Notes under the pieces: generated by a model
Database searches by the model: none
The model's input: the letters and a program-made list of their open reading frames with translations, nothing else
Told to the model about the DNA's origin: nothing
Shown: in pieces, positions 1-8,496 of the stretch
Numbering within the stretch: the first letter of the stretch is position 1
How the letters are laid out: each line of letters starts with the position of its first letter
From: Novosphingobium sp. AP12
Lineage (GTDB): Bacteria; Pseudomonadota; Alphaproteobacteria; Sphingomonadales; Sphingomonadaceae
DNA length: 64,000 bases
Assembly (NCBI RefSeq): GCF_000281975.1
Contig: NZ_AKKE01000062.1
Location: 37,304-101,303, forward strand
Direction of reading: 5' to 3'
Position numbers and translations under genes: made by a program

Positions 1-65
1 GCGGCACCGCCATGGTGGTGCGCGGCTACGTGACGATCCCGTTCGTGCTGATGGCTTCGGCCTGA
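1..65 (+). CDS. 3' end of an unidentified protein (partial)
   Basis: Only the last 20 codons are inside the window. The frame starting at base 3 is open from the left edge and ends in TGA at 63-65. The tail reads RGYVTIPFVLMASA, a short beta-strand-like and hydrophobic end. Too little is visible to name a family; a TonB-like C-terminal domain is one loose possibility. The next gene is convergent. Confidence 0.35.
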   Translation, partial: GTAMVVRGYVTIPFVLMASA

Positions 66-164
66 GAGCACGGGAGGCCGAAGGGCGTCACGCAGCCCTG
101 AACCTCGATCGCCTTGGCGGGATTTGCGCAGTGCGTCGTCGATCCTGATGGATCTGACCGGCGC

Positions 165-548
165 TCAGGCCCGGTCTTCCAGCGAGGCATGCAGTACCCG
201 CATCGCCTGTTCGAGCTGCGCCGAGCTGTAGGGCTTGTCGAGCAGAACGGTGGGCCGGTGACCGGTGGCCGCGTCGTAGCCGCCGCTGGCGATGGCGTGG
301 GGGATGGCGCGTGCGGAGACTTCGGCGATGATCGGGTCCGCCTTTTCGCCGCCGAGGTTGAGATCGATCACGGCGACGTCGTAAGCCTCGTTCCGGGCAC
401 CGTCGAGCGCGGCCGACAGCGTGGCATAAGGGCCGACGACCGTGCAGCCGAGGTCGTCGAGCATTTCTTCCAGAAGCATCGAGACGAGGAATTCATCCTC
501 TGCCACGAGAACCCTTAGCCCCTTGAAGTTGGATATTTGCTCAGACAT
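165..548 (-). CDS. single-domain response regulator (REC only)
   Basis: A 127-residue stand-alone receiver domain with no output domain. The acidic pocket is in VLVAEDEF, the phospho-acceptor is Asp62 in VIDLNLGG, the switch residue is probably Ser88 in IASGG, and the conserved lysine is Lys105 in LLDKPYS. The ATG at 548 is chosen because the residues before it in the open frame are unlike receiver domains. It lies 80 bases downstream of the hybrid histidine kinase on the same strand, so it is probably that kinase's partner, taking phosphate from it or acting as a phosphate sink. FixJ-like single receivers of this kind are common in alphaproteobacteria. Target proteins are unknown. Confidence 0.85.
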   Translation of the reverse strand: MSEQISNFKGLRVLVAEDEFLVSMLLEEMLDDLGCTVVGPYATLSAALDGARNEAYDVAVIDLNLGGEKADPIIAEVSARAIPHAIASGGYDAATGHRPTVLLDKPYSSAQLEQAMRVLHASLEDRA

Positions 549-628
549 CGTCGGGCCTTTAATGATGCGCGCGGCATCGAAGTGTGTTTGGGAACTATTG
601 GCAGTCGTCCGCCCCCGCTGCAAGACCC

Positions 629-3600
629 TCAATTGCCGATGATTTCGCGGATCCGCCCGGCGAGCACGTCCATGGCGAACGGCTTGGTAATCATCGCCAT
701 GCCGGGCTCGAGGAAGCCCGAGGCCATCGCCGCGTTCTCCGCGTAGCCGGTCATGAACAGCACCTTGAGGTCGGGGCGCGAGGCGCGGCCGCCGTCAGCG
801 ACCTGGCGGCCGTTGAGGCCGGGAAGACCGATGTCTGTGACGAGCAGGTCGATGCGCCGGCCGGACTGCAGGACCGCGAGGCCGGAGGGGCCGTCCGAAG
901 CCTCGATCGCGGTGTAGCCCAGTTCGTCGAGCACCTCCAGGATCAGCCCGCGCACGACGGGTTCGTCCTCCACCACCAGCACCACTTCGCCGTCCTGCGC
1001 GGACGGCGGCGCGTCGCGGTGCGCGTCCTCGTCGAGCAGCCCCTCGGCGCCATGGTGGCGGGGGAGGTAGAGCTTGATCGTGGTGCCCTTGGCTTCCTCG
1101 GAATAGATGCGCGCGTAGCCTTCAGACTGGCGCGCGAAGCCGTAAATCATCGACAGGCCGAGGCCGGTGCCCTGCCCGATCGGCTTGGTCGTGAAGAACG
1201 GCTCGAAGGCGCGGGCGGCGGTCTCGCGGCTCATGCCAACGCCGGTGTCGGTGATGGCGATGCACACGTATTGCCCCGGCTTCACGTCGCGCTGGAGCGA
1301 GGCGTAGTGGCCGTCGAGGTGGGCGTTGCAGGTCTCGATCGTCAGCTTTCCGCCCCTCGGCATGGCGTCACGGGCGTTGATGACGAGGTTGAGGATCGCG
1401 CTTTCGAGCTGGTTGGGATCGCAGCGGGTCTGCCACAACCCGCCCGCCAGCACGAATTCCAGTTCGATATGCTCGCCCAGCGTGCGGCGCAGCATGTCCT
1501 CCATCGAGGCGATGAGCGGGTTTGTCCGCACCGGCCGGGGGTCGAGCGGCTGGCGGCGCGAGAAGGCGAGCAGCCGGTGGGTCAGCGCTGCGGCACGCTC
1601 GGCCGAGGTGCGCGCGCCGGCCAGCCAGCGGTCGAGGTCCTGGGTCCGGCCCTGCGCAAGCCGGTTGTGCATGACGTCGAGGCTGCCGGTGATGCCCTGC
1701 AGCAGGTTGTTGAAATCGTGGGCGATGCCGCCGGTCAGCTGGCCGACCGCCTCCATCTTCTGCGACTGGCGCAGCGCGTCCTCGACCGCGCGCTGGTCGG
1801 TAATGTCGCGGCCGACGGCGTGGATACGGCGCTCGTCCGGCACGGCGGTCCAGGCGAGCAGGCGGTAGTCGCCTTCCTTGGTGCGGTAGCGGTTCTCGAA
1901 GGCGATCGTGCGCACGCCGGCGGACAGCTTGGCGACTTCGGTGGCGGTCTGCTCGCGGTCGTCGGGGTGGACGAAGGCGGCGATGCGGCGGCCCAGCATC
2001 TCGCCCTCGTGCCAGCCGAGCAGGCGTTCGGCGGAGGGATTCACGGCCGTGATCAGCCCGGTGAAGTCGCAGACCAGCATGAGGTCGCGGCTGATCGTCC
2101 AGAGGCGGTCGCGGTCCTGCGCATAGGCGGCCTCGGCCTGCTTCTGCGCCTCGATTTCCGTATTGGTGCCGACCCATGCGGTGATGGCGCCGCGCGCGTC
2201 GGCCAGCGGCAGCGCGCGCGAGAGGTGCCAGCGGTAGGTGCCCTCGGCGTCGCGGAGGCGGAATTCGGTGTCGAACACCTCTCCGCTGGCGAGCGAGTCC
2301 TTCCAGCGGCCGAGCACGGCGGCGCGGTCGTCCGGGTGCAGGAGCCGGGTCCAGCCGGCGCCGTCGAGAGTGCCGCGCGGCTCGCCGGAATAGGCGTAGA
2401 CACGGTCGTTGAACCAGTCGAGCCCGCCGTCGGCGCGGGCGGTCCAGACCTGCGTCGGCATGTTCTGCGCCAGGGCGCTGAACTGCGCCTCGCTGGTCTC
2501 CAGCGCGAGCTGGGTGCGGCGGCGGTCGGTGACGTCCTGCACCACGCCGACCATCCGCACCGGCCGGCGTTCCGCGTCCAGCTCGAAGTCGGCCTTGCGC
2601 GAGACGATGCGCTCCTCACCGTTGTCGGCGCGGCGGATGCGGTACTCGACGTCGAGCGGGGTGGCGGCGTCGTGGCGCCGGGCGATGTTGGAGATCGTCG
2701 CGCGGTCCTCGGGGACGACGAGGTTCTCGAAGATTTCCGGAGGGACCGGGCCGCGCTGCTCGACGCCGAAGATGCGGCAGAATTCGTCGGTGCCGCTGAT
2801 TGTGTTGCGGGCGATGTCCACCGAGAACAGGCCGACCCCGCCCGCCACCTGCGCCCGGCGCAGCTGGTCCTCGCTGAGGCGCAGCGCGGTCTGCGCCTCG
2901 TGCTCGTGCGTGCGGTCGCGCATGAGCTTGACGAAACCGATGGGCGTGCTGGCGGCACCCCGCAGCGGGGTCATCTCGCTCAGGCCCCAGAACCGCTCGC
3001 CCGACTTGCGAAGGTGCCAGCGCGCGTCGTGGGCGCGGCCCGTCTCCATCGCCTCGCGGCGCTTGGCCGCGGGGCGGCCGGCGGCGCGGTCCTCCGGCGT
3101 GAAGAACACCGCCATCGGTTGGCCGAGCATTTCCGCCTCGGTCCAGCCCAGCATCGCCGCCGCGCCCGCGTTCCAGAGGGTGACGTGGCCGCCGAGGTCC
3201 GTCGCGACGATGCCGTAGTCGACCGCGCCGTCGAGGATCTGGCGGTTGTACTCCTCGCGCTCGCGCAGCAGCACTTCGGCGCTGGCGCGCTGGATGTGCG
3301 CCCAGGAGCGCTCGGTCACTTCGCGGATGACGCCAAGTTCGTAGTCGGTCCAGGAGTGCGGCGCCCGGTCGTGGATCGCCATCAGCGCGGTGAGGCGGCC
3401 CTGCTTGACCAGCGGCACGCAGATGGTCGCGGCGATGCCGATGTCCTGGAAGGTCTTCGCTTCCTCGGGCGGCAGTTCCGCCGCGTTGTCGTTGACGATG
3501 AGCGGGCGCCCGGCGTTCAGTTCGCGCACCGCCAGCGCCCCGAAGTCGGCAAGGCTGTAGTGCCCGACGATCGAGGGCGAGCCGGGCGCGTGCCAGTTGC

Positions 3601-4273
3601 CGTGGATGGTGAAACCGTCCCCGTCGTCGTCCATGTCGGCATAGGCGCAGTTGCTGAGGCCAAGGTGCTCGGCGGTGAGGCGGGTGGTGATCGCCAGGAT
3701 CTGGTCCGCGCCCCGGCAGTCGGCGATGGCGCGGCCGAGTTCATCGAGGAACCGCAGGCGGGCCTCGCTTTCCTGCAGGGCTTCGGCGGCAAGCCGGGCC
3801 TGGGTGGTCTCGATCACCACGGCGATGACCCCGGCGGGCTTGCCGTCGTCGCCGGGCACGGGTGAATAGTCTAGGTTCATCCAGACCCGTTCGGGCCGGC
3901 CGTCGCGGTAGAGGGTGAGGACGTGGTCGCGGTAGCTCAGCGTCTTGCCGGCGAGGCCCACGCGCATGACGTTGTCGTTGAATTCGGCGACTTCGTCCCA
4001 GCCATCGCGCACGTTCGAGCCCAGCAGGCGCCCGTCGCGCGCTCCGGCGAATTTCGCATAGGCGTCGTTGTAGAGCATGACGCCCTCGTCGCCCCAGAGC
4101 AGCACCAGCGGGACGGGAGAGGGCAGCATCATGCCCACGGTATGGCGCAGGCTGAGAGGCCACTGCCCGATCGGACCGACCGGGGTCGACGCCCAGTCGT
4201 ACTCGGCGATGCGGCGTGCGAGTTCGCCACCGAGTCCCATGAACCCGTCGCCGATCTCATTCCTGCGCGTCAT
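629..4273 (-). CDS. multi-PAS/GAF hybrid sensor histidine kinase with C-terminal receiver
   Basis: A 1214-residue hybrid kinase without obvious membrane segments, so probably a cytoplasmic sensor. Approximate order: an N-terminal PAS-like domain (50-160, with the WASTPVGP entry typical of these kinases), GAF (175-335), four further PAS domains (340-465, 470-590, 595-715, 720-835), HisKA with the phospho-accepting His852 in GGIAHDFNNLL, HATPase_c (960-1075, with DTGVGMS and GTGLGLSMIYGF), and a receiver domain with Asp1147 in LLVTDIGLPG. The start ATG has GAGGGGC just upstream. The five PAS domains and the GAF suggest integration of light, redox or small ligands; no cofactor can be assigned from sequence. 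It lies downstream of an EcfG-type promoter (4331-4357) and upstream of a single-domain response regulator. Confidence 0.92.
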   Translation of the reverse strand: MTRRNEIGDGFMGLGGELARRIAEYDWASTPVGPIGQWPLSLRHTVGMMLPSPVPLVLLWGDEGVMLYNDAYAKFAGARDGRLLGSNVRDGWDEVAEFNDNVMRVGLAGKTLSYRDHVLTLYRDGRPERVWMNLDYSPVPGDDGKPAGVIAVVIETTQARLAAEALQESEARLRFLDELGRAIADCRGADQILAITTRLTAEHLGLSNCAYADMDDDGDGFTIHGNWHAPGSPSIVGHYSLADFGALAVRELNAGRPLIVNDNAAELPPEEAKTFQDIGIAATICVPLVKQGRLTALMAIHDRAPHSWTDYELGVIREVTERSWAHIQRASAEVLLREREEYNRQILDGAVDYGIVATDLGGHVTLWNAGAAAMLGWTEAEMLGQPMAVFFTPEDRAAGRPAAKRREAMETGRAHDARWHLRKSGERFWGLSEMTPLRGAASTPIGFVKLMRDRTHEHEAQTALRLSEDQLRRAQVAGGVGLFSVDIARNTISGTDEFCRIFGVEQRGPVPPEIFENLVVPEDRATISNIARRHDAATPLDVEYRIRRADNGEERIVSRKADFELDAERRPVRMVGVVQDVTDRRRTQLALETSEAQFSALAQNMPTQVWTARADGGLDWFNDRVYAYSGEPRGTLDGAGWTRLLHPDDRAAVLGRWKDSLASGEVFDTEFRLRDAEGTYRWHLSRALPLADARGAITAWVGTNTEIEAQKQAEAAYAQDRDRLWTISRDLMLVCDFTGLITAVNPSAERLLGWHEGEMLGRRIAAFVHPDDREQTATEVAKLSAGVRTIAFENRYRTKEGDYRLLAWTAVPDERRIHAVGRDITDQRAVEDALRQSQKMEAVGQLTGGIAHDFNNLLQGITGSLDVMHNRLAQGRTQDLDRWLAGARTSAERAAALTHRLLAFSRRQPLDPRPVRTNPLIASMEDMLRRTLGEHIELEFVLAGGLWQTRCDPNQLESAILNLVINARDAMPRGGKLTIETCNAHLDGHYASLQRDVKPGQYVCIAITDTGVGMSRETAARAFEPFFTTKPIGQGTGLGLSMIYGFARQSEGYARIYSEEAKGTTIKLYLPRHHGAEGLLDEDAHRDAPPSAQDGEVVLVVEDEPVVRGLILEVLDELGYTAIEASDGPSGLAVLQSGRRIDLLVTDIGLPGLNGRQVADGGRASRPDLKVLFMTGYAENAAMASGFLEPGMAMITKPFAMDVLAGRIREIIGN

Positions 4274-4330
4274 TGCCCCTCAGCTTCCCTTCGCGCGCGA
4301 TCGACGGAGCTTCCGTGCATGCGTCACGCG

Positions 4331-4357
4331 GGAACACATCACGCAGGCATCGGTTCC
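4331..4357. promoter_or_regulatory. putative two-way EcfG-type promoter
   Basis: GGAAC at 4331-4335 is followed after 17 bases by GTT at 4353-4355, matching the alphaproteobacterial general-stress sigma consensus GGAAC-N16/17-cGTT except that G replaces the C. The element is an inverted repeat (GGGAAC ... GTTCCC), so the opposite strand reads the same motif with the same spacing. Rightward it would serve the small protein at 4513, leftward the hybrid kinase at 4273. This is motif matching only. Confidence 0.5.
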
Positions 4358-4512
4358 CGGTCAACACCTTATCGCCCGCTATCCAACCATCGCCGCCCCG
4401 CAACGGGACGTCCGATCGCAGGCGGCACGATGCAACCTGATGCCTCCGGCGCGCGTAGGCGGAAGATGGATCATTGCCGTCGCCCCAGGGCGCGGAGGAA
4501 AGGACGAGGAAC

Positions 4513-4764
4513 ATGTCGGGCGGAGGCGAATACGAACCCCAGGATTCGCGCAAGGTCGTCGGCACCGCTGGCGATCCGGGCAAATCGTGGCGCGAGCAGG
4601 AGGATGCCCGTGCCGGGCGCGGCGAATACGAGCCGCGCGACCAGCGCAACGTGACCGGCCAACCCGCCGAAGAGGACGACCGTTGGCGCAAGGACGAAGC
4701 CGAGCCGCCCAAGGCAGGCGGCGAGCCGTCGAAGGGATCGCGCGAGGCTGTCGGCCCCACCTGA
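4513..4764 (+). CDS. small hydrophilic repeat protein, likely stress-related
   Basis: An 83-residue, strongly charged protein rich in Glu, Asp, Arg, Gly and Pro, with no cysteines and no hydrophobic segment, so probably disordered and cytoplasmic. It holds two tandem copies of a unit of about 28 residues that begins GEYEP-x-D-x-R-x-V-x-G (first near residue 5, second near 35). The ATG at 4513 is preceded by GAGGAA. An EcfG-type promoter motif lies about 160 bases upstream. Similar tiny hydrophilic genes occur near 49.3 and 50.1 kb in this window. Function unknown; the general-stress link is inference. Confidence 0.7.
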   Translation: MSGGGEYEPQDSRKVVGTAGDPGKSWREQEDARAGRGEYEPRDQRNVTGQPAEEDDRWRKDEAEPPKAGGEPSKGSREAVGPT

Positions 4765-4767
4765 CTG

Positions 4768-5964
4768 TCAGCCGTTAGCGGCCATCGGGAAGAACGCGAG
4801 TTCGCCGGGAGCGGAGGAAGCGACGGGCCGCAGGCTGGCTCGGTTGCGCCCCTCGCTCTTGGCGTCGTAAAGGCTGCGGTCGGCCCGCAGGTGGGCGTCG
4901 GGCCATCCTTCAATCCCGCCGCGCAGCGCGGCACAGCCGATGCTGAGGGTGCCCGAGTTCTCTGGCCCCATGCGGTTTGCAAAGCCCGAGCAGAGGCCGT
5001 GCGCGAGGTCGAGCGCGCGGGCTTCGTCGAAACGGGGAAGCACGACGGCGAACTCGTCCCCGCCGAACCGGCCGATGATCGCGGCGGCGGGACTGCGCAG
5101 CTTCAGGTACTTGGCAAGCGCGACCAGCAGGCGGTCGCCTTCCTGGTGCCCGAAGCGGTCGTTGACGGACTTGAAATGGTCGACGTCGATCAGCAGCAGG
5201 GCGCCGCAGTCCTGCGGCTGATCGTCCGCGTACAACGCCTTGAGACGTTCCTCGAAGCCGCGCCGGTTGAGCAGGCCAGTCAGCGGATCGCTCTCGGCAA
5301 GGCGGGTGACCCGGTCCTCGCGGCGGCGGCGCAGGGCTCCCGCGATCGACATGGCAAGCGCCACCGCGACGAGCACGCCTTCGAACAGGGAGACCACGAT
5401 CATCGTCCCGGCATAGCTGGAGAGGCTGACGAACGCGCCGGGCACGAAGGCGCAGAGAGCCTTGAGGGTGTAGAAGCTGCCGTGGAACAGGAAGGTGTAC
5501 GCCAGCATCCGGGTCTCGGACCCGCCGGACCCGGACGCGGGCGGCAGCACGCTCGCAGCCTTGAGCGAAAGCACGGCGACGAAGCCGGCATTGAACAGCG
5601 ACATGAGCTGGTCACGGTCGCCCAGCGCGGCGTCCAGCCCGGCGTACCCCATGAGGGCGCAGCACAGCACCGGCGTGAGGAACCAGGCGCGGGAAATCCT
5701 GCGGCCGGAAAACGAGGCGGCGCCGTGAAGGAACGCGAGATGGGCAAGGGGCACCATCGAATTGGAGATCCACACGCCGACGAGGAAGGAACCCCCCTGT
5801 CGCAGCGGCGCCAATGAGGAGCCGACGACGATCGACAGGAAGCCCAGCGCGAAGCTCAGCAGGAAGCGCTCGCCAAGGGTCCGCCACTCAATGAAAAGGA
5901 ACGCCGCCGCGACGAATGCGATGGCATTCGTCATCAGCAGCATGGTTTGCGCGTCAGCCGCCAT
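4768..5964 (-). CDS. membrane-anchored diguanylate cyclase (GGDEF)
   Basis: A 398-residue protein with an N-terminal membrane region of about six hydrophobic helices (residues 8-215), a short linker (RRRREDRVTRLAESDPLTGL) and a C-terminal GGDEF domain. The catalytic loop GRFGGDEFAVVL is intact near residue 300, so cyclic-di-GMP synthesis from two GTP is expected at the inner membrane. No RxxD inhibitory site is obvious before the GGDEF loop. The ATG at 5964 is chosen over a TTG at 5985 because GGGA lies just upstream of it. It is convergent with the small repeat protein gene, whose stop is 3 bases away. Confidence 0.9.
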   Translation of the reverse strand: MAADAQTMLLMTNAIAFVAAAFLFIEWRTLGERFLLSFALGFLSIVVGSSLAPLRQGGSFLVGVWISNSMVPLAHLAFLHGAASFSGRRISRAWFLTPVLCCALMGYAGLDAALGDRDQLMSLFNAGFVAVLSLKAASVLPPASGSGGSETRMLAYTFLFHGSFYTLKALCAFVPGAFVSLSSYAGTMIVVSLFEGVLVAVALAMSIAGALRRRREDRVTRLAESDPLTGLLNRRGFEERLKALYADDQPQDCGALLLIDVDHFKSVNDRFGHQEGDRLLVALAKYLKLRSPAAAIIGRFGGDEFAVVLPRFDEARALDLAHGLCSGFANRMGPENSGTLSIGCAALRGGIEGWPDAHLRADRSLYDAKSEGRNRASLRPVASSAPGELAFFPMAANG

Positions 5965-6210
5965 GAAATCCCGGAATCCCGACAATCGATGGGGCTATGT
6001 ACCGCATTATCCTAAACAAAAGGTGCACCTTGACGCCCGGCCAGCTCAATCCGGAAATCGGCGTTGCGACGGACGCCATTCCCGGTGCGCCGGACAGTGG
6101 ATCACTTGGGCGCAGTCGGCCGTTTCAGTGGCATCGTGCCGAGGGAGAGGGGTCGCAACCCGTCATGCCCGATCGGCGCGCACATAGAACCTAGACCAAG
6201 GAGAGCATCC

Positions 6211-7275
6211 ATGAATCGACGTGACCCCAATGCCGGCAGCCGCCAGGCCGGTGGCTATCGCAGCGACGACAGCTCATGGGATTCGCCCCGTCAGGCCAAC
6301 CAGTGGCAGGGAGACGTCAACCGCCAGACCGGCTCCGGCTGGGAAAACGACGAGAACGAGCGGACCGACCATTTCGGTCAGGGCCGTCAGTCCGAAGGCC
6401 GCTACATCGGTGACCTCCACGGCGAGAATGAAAGCGCCAGGCTGCGCCAGGACGATGCGGCGCGCGATCGTGGTTACCGTGGACGTGATCGCGGCGGCTT
6501 CGGTCAGCGCGGCTACAACGAACCCGTCTACGGCGACAGCGGCTATGGCCGCGGCGGCTCTGTAGAGCGGGGCTACCGCTTCTCGGGCTCGCAGGGTTCG
6601 CGCGGCGCCGAGTATCCGGCGCGCTCGTTCGACGCCAGCGGCGGCAGCGACTTCGGCAGCTTCACCAGCGAGGACTACGGCGGCCGTGATTCCTCCGCGC
6701 GCGAAAGCGCGGGCCTGAGCGGCGGCCTACACCCCAGCAACTCCTACCGCCCGAGCTACGGCCCCGGCAGTTGGTCGCGCGGCCGCGACGCGGACGAGGA
6801 CCGCAGCTGGCGCGAATACGGCGAGCGCCGCGGCTTCCTGCAGCGCGCGGGGGACGAGGTCGCCAGCTGGTTCGGCGATGACGACGCCGCCCGCCGGCGC
6901 GAGGCCGACCACCGCGGACGCGGTCCCTCGGACTACACCCGCTCCGACGAGCGCATCCGCGAGGATATCAACGATGCCCTGACGCACGACTGGCGCGTCG
7001 ATGCCAGCCATGTCCGGGTGCAGGTCAAGGACGGTGAAGTCACGCTCGAAGGCACGGTCGACAGCCGGCAGGACAAGCGCCGCGCGGAAGACGTGGCCGA
7101 CGGCGTCAGCGGTGTCCGCCACGTGCAGAACAACCTCCGCCTCGCCAGCACCTCGAGCGACCGCACCACCGGCCGTTCGGGTCTGACGGTAGGGACGAGC
7201 ACGCCCGGATATTCGCACACCGCGACCAGTGCGTCCTCCGCCGCCGCCAAGGACACCTCCGGCAGGGGTTCATGA
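6211..7275 (+). CDS. BON-domain protein with long low-complexity N-terminus
   Basis: A 354-residue protein with two unlike halves. Residues 1-240 are low complexity, rich in Gly, Arg, Ser, Tyr and Asp, with frequent RGY/GYG/RGG-like motifs and probably disordered. Residues 245-312 form one BON domain (RIREDINDAL ... VTLEGTVDSRQDKRRAED ... GVRHVQNNL). BON domains are thought to bind phospholipid or to act in envelope stability, as in OsmY, but there is no signal peptide here, so a cytoplasmic or nucleoid-associated role is possible. The ATG at 6211 has AAGGAGAG at good spacing. A strong terminator follows at 7331. Confidence 0.85.
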   Translation: MNRRDPNAGSRQAGGYRSDDSSWDSPRQANQWQGDVNRQTGSGWENDENERTDHFGQGRQSEGRYIGDLHGENESARLRQDDAARDRGYRGRDRGGFGQRGYNEPVYGDSGYGRGGSVERGYRFSGSQGSRGAEYPARSFDASGGSDFGSFTSEDYGGRDSSARESAGLSGGLHPSNSYRPSYGPGSWSRGRDADEDRSWREYGERRGFLQRAGDEVASWFGDDDAARRREADHRGRGPSDYTRSDERIREDINDALTHDWRVDASHVRVQVKDGEVTLEGTVDSRQDKRRAEDVADGVSGVRHVQNNLRLASTSSDRTTGRSGLTVGTSTPGYSHTATSASSAAAKDTSGRGS

Positions 7276-7330
7276 CCGCTTAGGTGCAGTCTATGTCGGG
7301 TTCGGGTTTCAGCCGTGATCCGGCGTGGAA

Positions 7331-7355
7331 GGGGAGCCTGTGGGCTCCCCTTTTT
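7331..7355 (+). terminator. Rho-independent terminator after the BON gene
   Basis: GGGGAGCC and GGCTCCCC form a perfect 8-bp stem with a short loop, followed by five T residues. It lies 56 bases after the BON stop and just before the convergent stop of the next gene. Confidence 0.85.
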
Positions 7356-7364
7356 CGTGCAAAA

Positions 7365-8342
7365 TCAGACGTTTCGTGTCACGCAGCGGAAGCCTATGTG
7401 GGTGGTGGAGGTGTCGATCATCTCCGGATGCCGCGCTGCGGGTCGATAGCGCTGGCAGTAGTTCGCCGCACACAGGTGCGACCCTCCCTTGATGACCTTG
7501 CGCCCGATCCGCACCCCCGGTTGCGCCGGGTCGAAGCTGTCTTTGAGCTTGGCGCCGCGCGGGTTGCTCAACGCGCAGCAACCGCCGGATGGCTTTGAAA
7601 TTGCAGGCTTTTCGCTCCACCAGTCGCGCGTCCATTCCCAGGTATTGCCGATCATGTCGACGAGCCCGTAGCCGTTCGCCAGGTACGTCCCGACCGGCGA
7701 AGTCCGCTCCCACCCGTCGAGCATCTGGTTGGCGAACGGGAACAATCCCTGCCAGTAGTTCGCCATCATCACCCCACCCGGCGCCAATTCGTCCCCCCAG
7801 GCATAATCTCTGCCCTCAAGCCCTCCCCGAGCGGCATATTCGAATTCCGCTTCGGTCGGCAGGTCTTTGCCCGCCCACTTCGCGTAAGCCTCAGCATCGG
7901 CGTAGGCGACCTGCACGACAGGGTGCTCCCAGAGCCCCAGGCTTTCGATATCGCTGCCCACGCCCAGGGGCTGGCGCCAATAAGCACCGAACGTGAAATT
8001 CCACCAGTTTCCGGGGTTTGTGGTGTCCACCGGTGCCGTAGTCTTGCCGAAAACAAGCGATCCGGCGCGGTCCATGCCGGCCAGCATGCCGGGATAATCC
8101 TTGGGATCGGGCGCGACCTCGGCGACGGTGGTGTGGCCGGTAGCCTCGACGAAGGCCGCGAACTGGCGGTTGGTCACCGGGGTCCGGTCCATCCGGAAGG
8201 CATCGACCGAGACGCGGCGCAAGGGGGCTTCCTCGGGGTAGAACGTCTCCGAACCCATGGTGAAGGTGCCCGCCGGGATAACGACCATGTCGTCCATTTC
8301 GGCCGGTTTGGCGCTATCGCGTCCGATGTCGATGCTCTCCAT
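7365..8342 (-). CDS. formylglycine-generating enzyme (SUMF1/FGE family)
   Basis: A 325-residue FGE-sulfatase fold protein. The N-terminal VVIPAGTFTMGS and DRTPVTNRQFAAFV, the central AGKDLPTEAEFEYAARGG and the C-terminal THIGFRC are family hallmarks. Unlike many SUMF1-like relatives (EgtB, PvdO), it keeps the two catalytic cysteines, Cys291 and Cys296, in GGSHLCAANYCQRYRPAAR, matching the Cys336/Cys341 pair of human FGE. It should therefore convert a sulfatase Cys (CxPxR) to formylglycine with copper and O2. No signal peptide, so cytoplasmic. No sulfatase is encoded in this window. AAGG-type ribosome binding site upstream. Confidence 0.85.
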   Translation of the reverse strand: MESIDIGRDSAKPAEMDDMVVIPAGTFTMGSETFYPEEAPLRRVSVDAFRMDRTPVTNRQFAAFVEATGHTTVAEVAPDPKDYPGMLAGMDRAGSLVFGKTTAPVDTTNPGNWWNFTFGAYWRQPLGVGSDIESLGLWEHPVVQVAYADAEAYAKWAGKDLPTEAEFEYAARGGLEGRDYAWGDELAPGGVMMANYWQGLFPFANQMLDGWERTSPVGTYLANGYGLVDMIGNTWEWTRDWWSEKPAISKPSGGCCALSNPRGAKLKDSFDPAQPGVRIGRKVIKGGSHLCAANYCQRYRPAARHPEMIDTSTTHIGFRCVTRNV

Positions 8343-8496
8343 GCGATAAGGCCTTTCCTGCCTCGGGTTTGGCCTCTACCTAGAGCGCACGGCGGGGCAG
8401 GACAACCGCCGCGGACGGCACGCAACCAAGCGTCGCCAGAGAATTTTATCGCCGGGAAAAGTCTACCGCGCCAGCGGAGACCGTACTCTTCGCCAG

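Noticed and set aside
584..3865. Very long rightward open frame (1093 codons)
   Set aside because: It is antisense to the hybrid kinase gene, is rich in Arg, Ala, Val and Gly without domain features, and arises from GC-rich codon bias.
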